NCBI GenBank assembly: GCA_009746045.1
Contig: RPFO01000229.1
Location: 120,001 to 184,000, forward strand
Direction of reading: 5' to 3'
Length of the DNA stretch: 64,000 nt
From: Mesostigma viride
Lineage: Eukaryota > Streptophyta > Mesostigmatophyceae > Mesostigmatales > Mesostigmataceae
The notes under the pieces are model-generated. The model did no database searches. It worked only from the letters and a program-made list of their open reading frames with translations, and had not been told where the DNA came from. Shown one piece after another: positions 63,596-64,000 of this stretch (position 1 is its first letter; each line of letters begins with the position of its first letter). Made by a program: the position numbers and the translations under genes.

Positions 63596-64000
63596 AGCCA
63601 TACGCAATACGCAGCCATACGGGGCCCTTGTGTATGGTGTATAATACGCCATACGGGGTATAATACGCAAACCATACGGGGACTCTTGAAAATGCTGTTT
63701 TTTGCATGGTTCAGGGGGTTCTTCAACATTCTGACCAATCAGGCATGTTTTTTGTGTGTTCTTGCAACACCACTTGCCTTTATTTAACACATCATCACAT
63801 AATATTGCCGTTGCCGTCGCTGCATGCCTACAAATACAAGCATTGTACATCTGTTGTTATTAATAATGTCTGTAAATAGCACACGGTCAGTCGGCCAACT
63901 TGCCAAAAGTAATAAGACATTGTGCCAGAAACAGACATCTTGCCTACTCGTGGTAGGCCACCATGCAATATTGATCTACATGAAGCAAGAATCCATACGG
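63596..64000. mobile_element. Probable end of another TIR element running off the window
   Basis: 63596-63682 has repeated CATACG and TATAATACGC motifs (CAGCCATACGCAATACGCAG at the edge), like the subterminal motifs of the 21257-23007 element. The last bases (CCATACGG) hint at more. The second end is outside the window. Confidence 0.4.

Overview
The window is nuclear DNA of a eukaryote. Two host genes have GT-AG introns, and most of the rest is a dense, nested mosaic of retrotransposons, DNA transposons and tetranucleotide arrays. A complete eight-repeat Pumilio/PUF protein with a CCCH finger, an eight-helix ZIP metal transporter with N-terminal EF-hands, L1-type ORF1 proteins, a Copia-like element and TIR transposons with 2-bp or 8-bp target duplications all fit a repeat-rich alga or related protist. 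A photosynthetic stramenopile or a green alga is my guess; the sequence alone does not decide it.

Layout. 494-7946 (+): PUF-family RNA-binding protein, six exons. 8.0-12.0 kb: no recognised gene. 12.0-20.5 kb: nested non-LTR elements, comprising a decayed LINE reverse transcriptase with YADD and several copies of elements that carry an L1-type ORF1 but no reverse transcriptase. 20.5-24.8 kb: a reverse-transcriptase C-terminal remnant split by a TIR element with an 8-bp duplication, then a foldback and a satellite with a period near 175 bp. 24.78-35.54 kb (-): a 10.8-kb Copia-like element with 379-bp LTRs and target duplication ATCAT, its gag split by a 3.27-kb TA-flanked DNA transposon. 35.6-37.0 kb: degenerate CCCA-type DNA. 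38.33-39.14 kb: an 806-bp non-autonomous TIR element. 40442-44310 (+): ZIP transporter, three exons. 47.4-51.6 kb: a LINE 3' end and two inverted ORF1 elements, one complete with a 12-bp target duplication. 52.7-55.7 kb: about 2.9 kb of successive tetranucleotide arrays. 55.7-64.0 kb: more element fragments, a hexanucleotide array, two small Cys-rich reading frames and a further truncated ORF1 element.

The strongest signals. (1) ORF1-only LINE-like elements, several bounded by 9-12-bp target duplications, share a 3' stem-loop (CTCCC-AA-CGGAG type) and an AT-rich tail with the reverse-transcriptase LINE. This suggests the LINE mobilises them in trans. (2) In both host genes, exon edges recur as diverged copies inside the neighbouring introns and just past the stop codon. 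(3) The Copia-like element has its protease-like region after the integrase.
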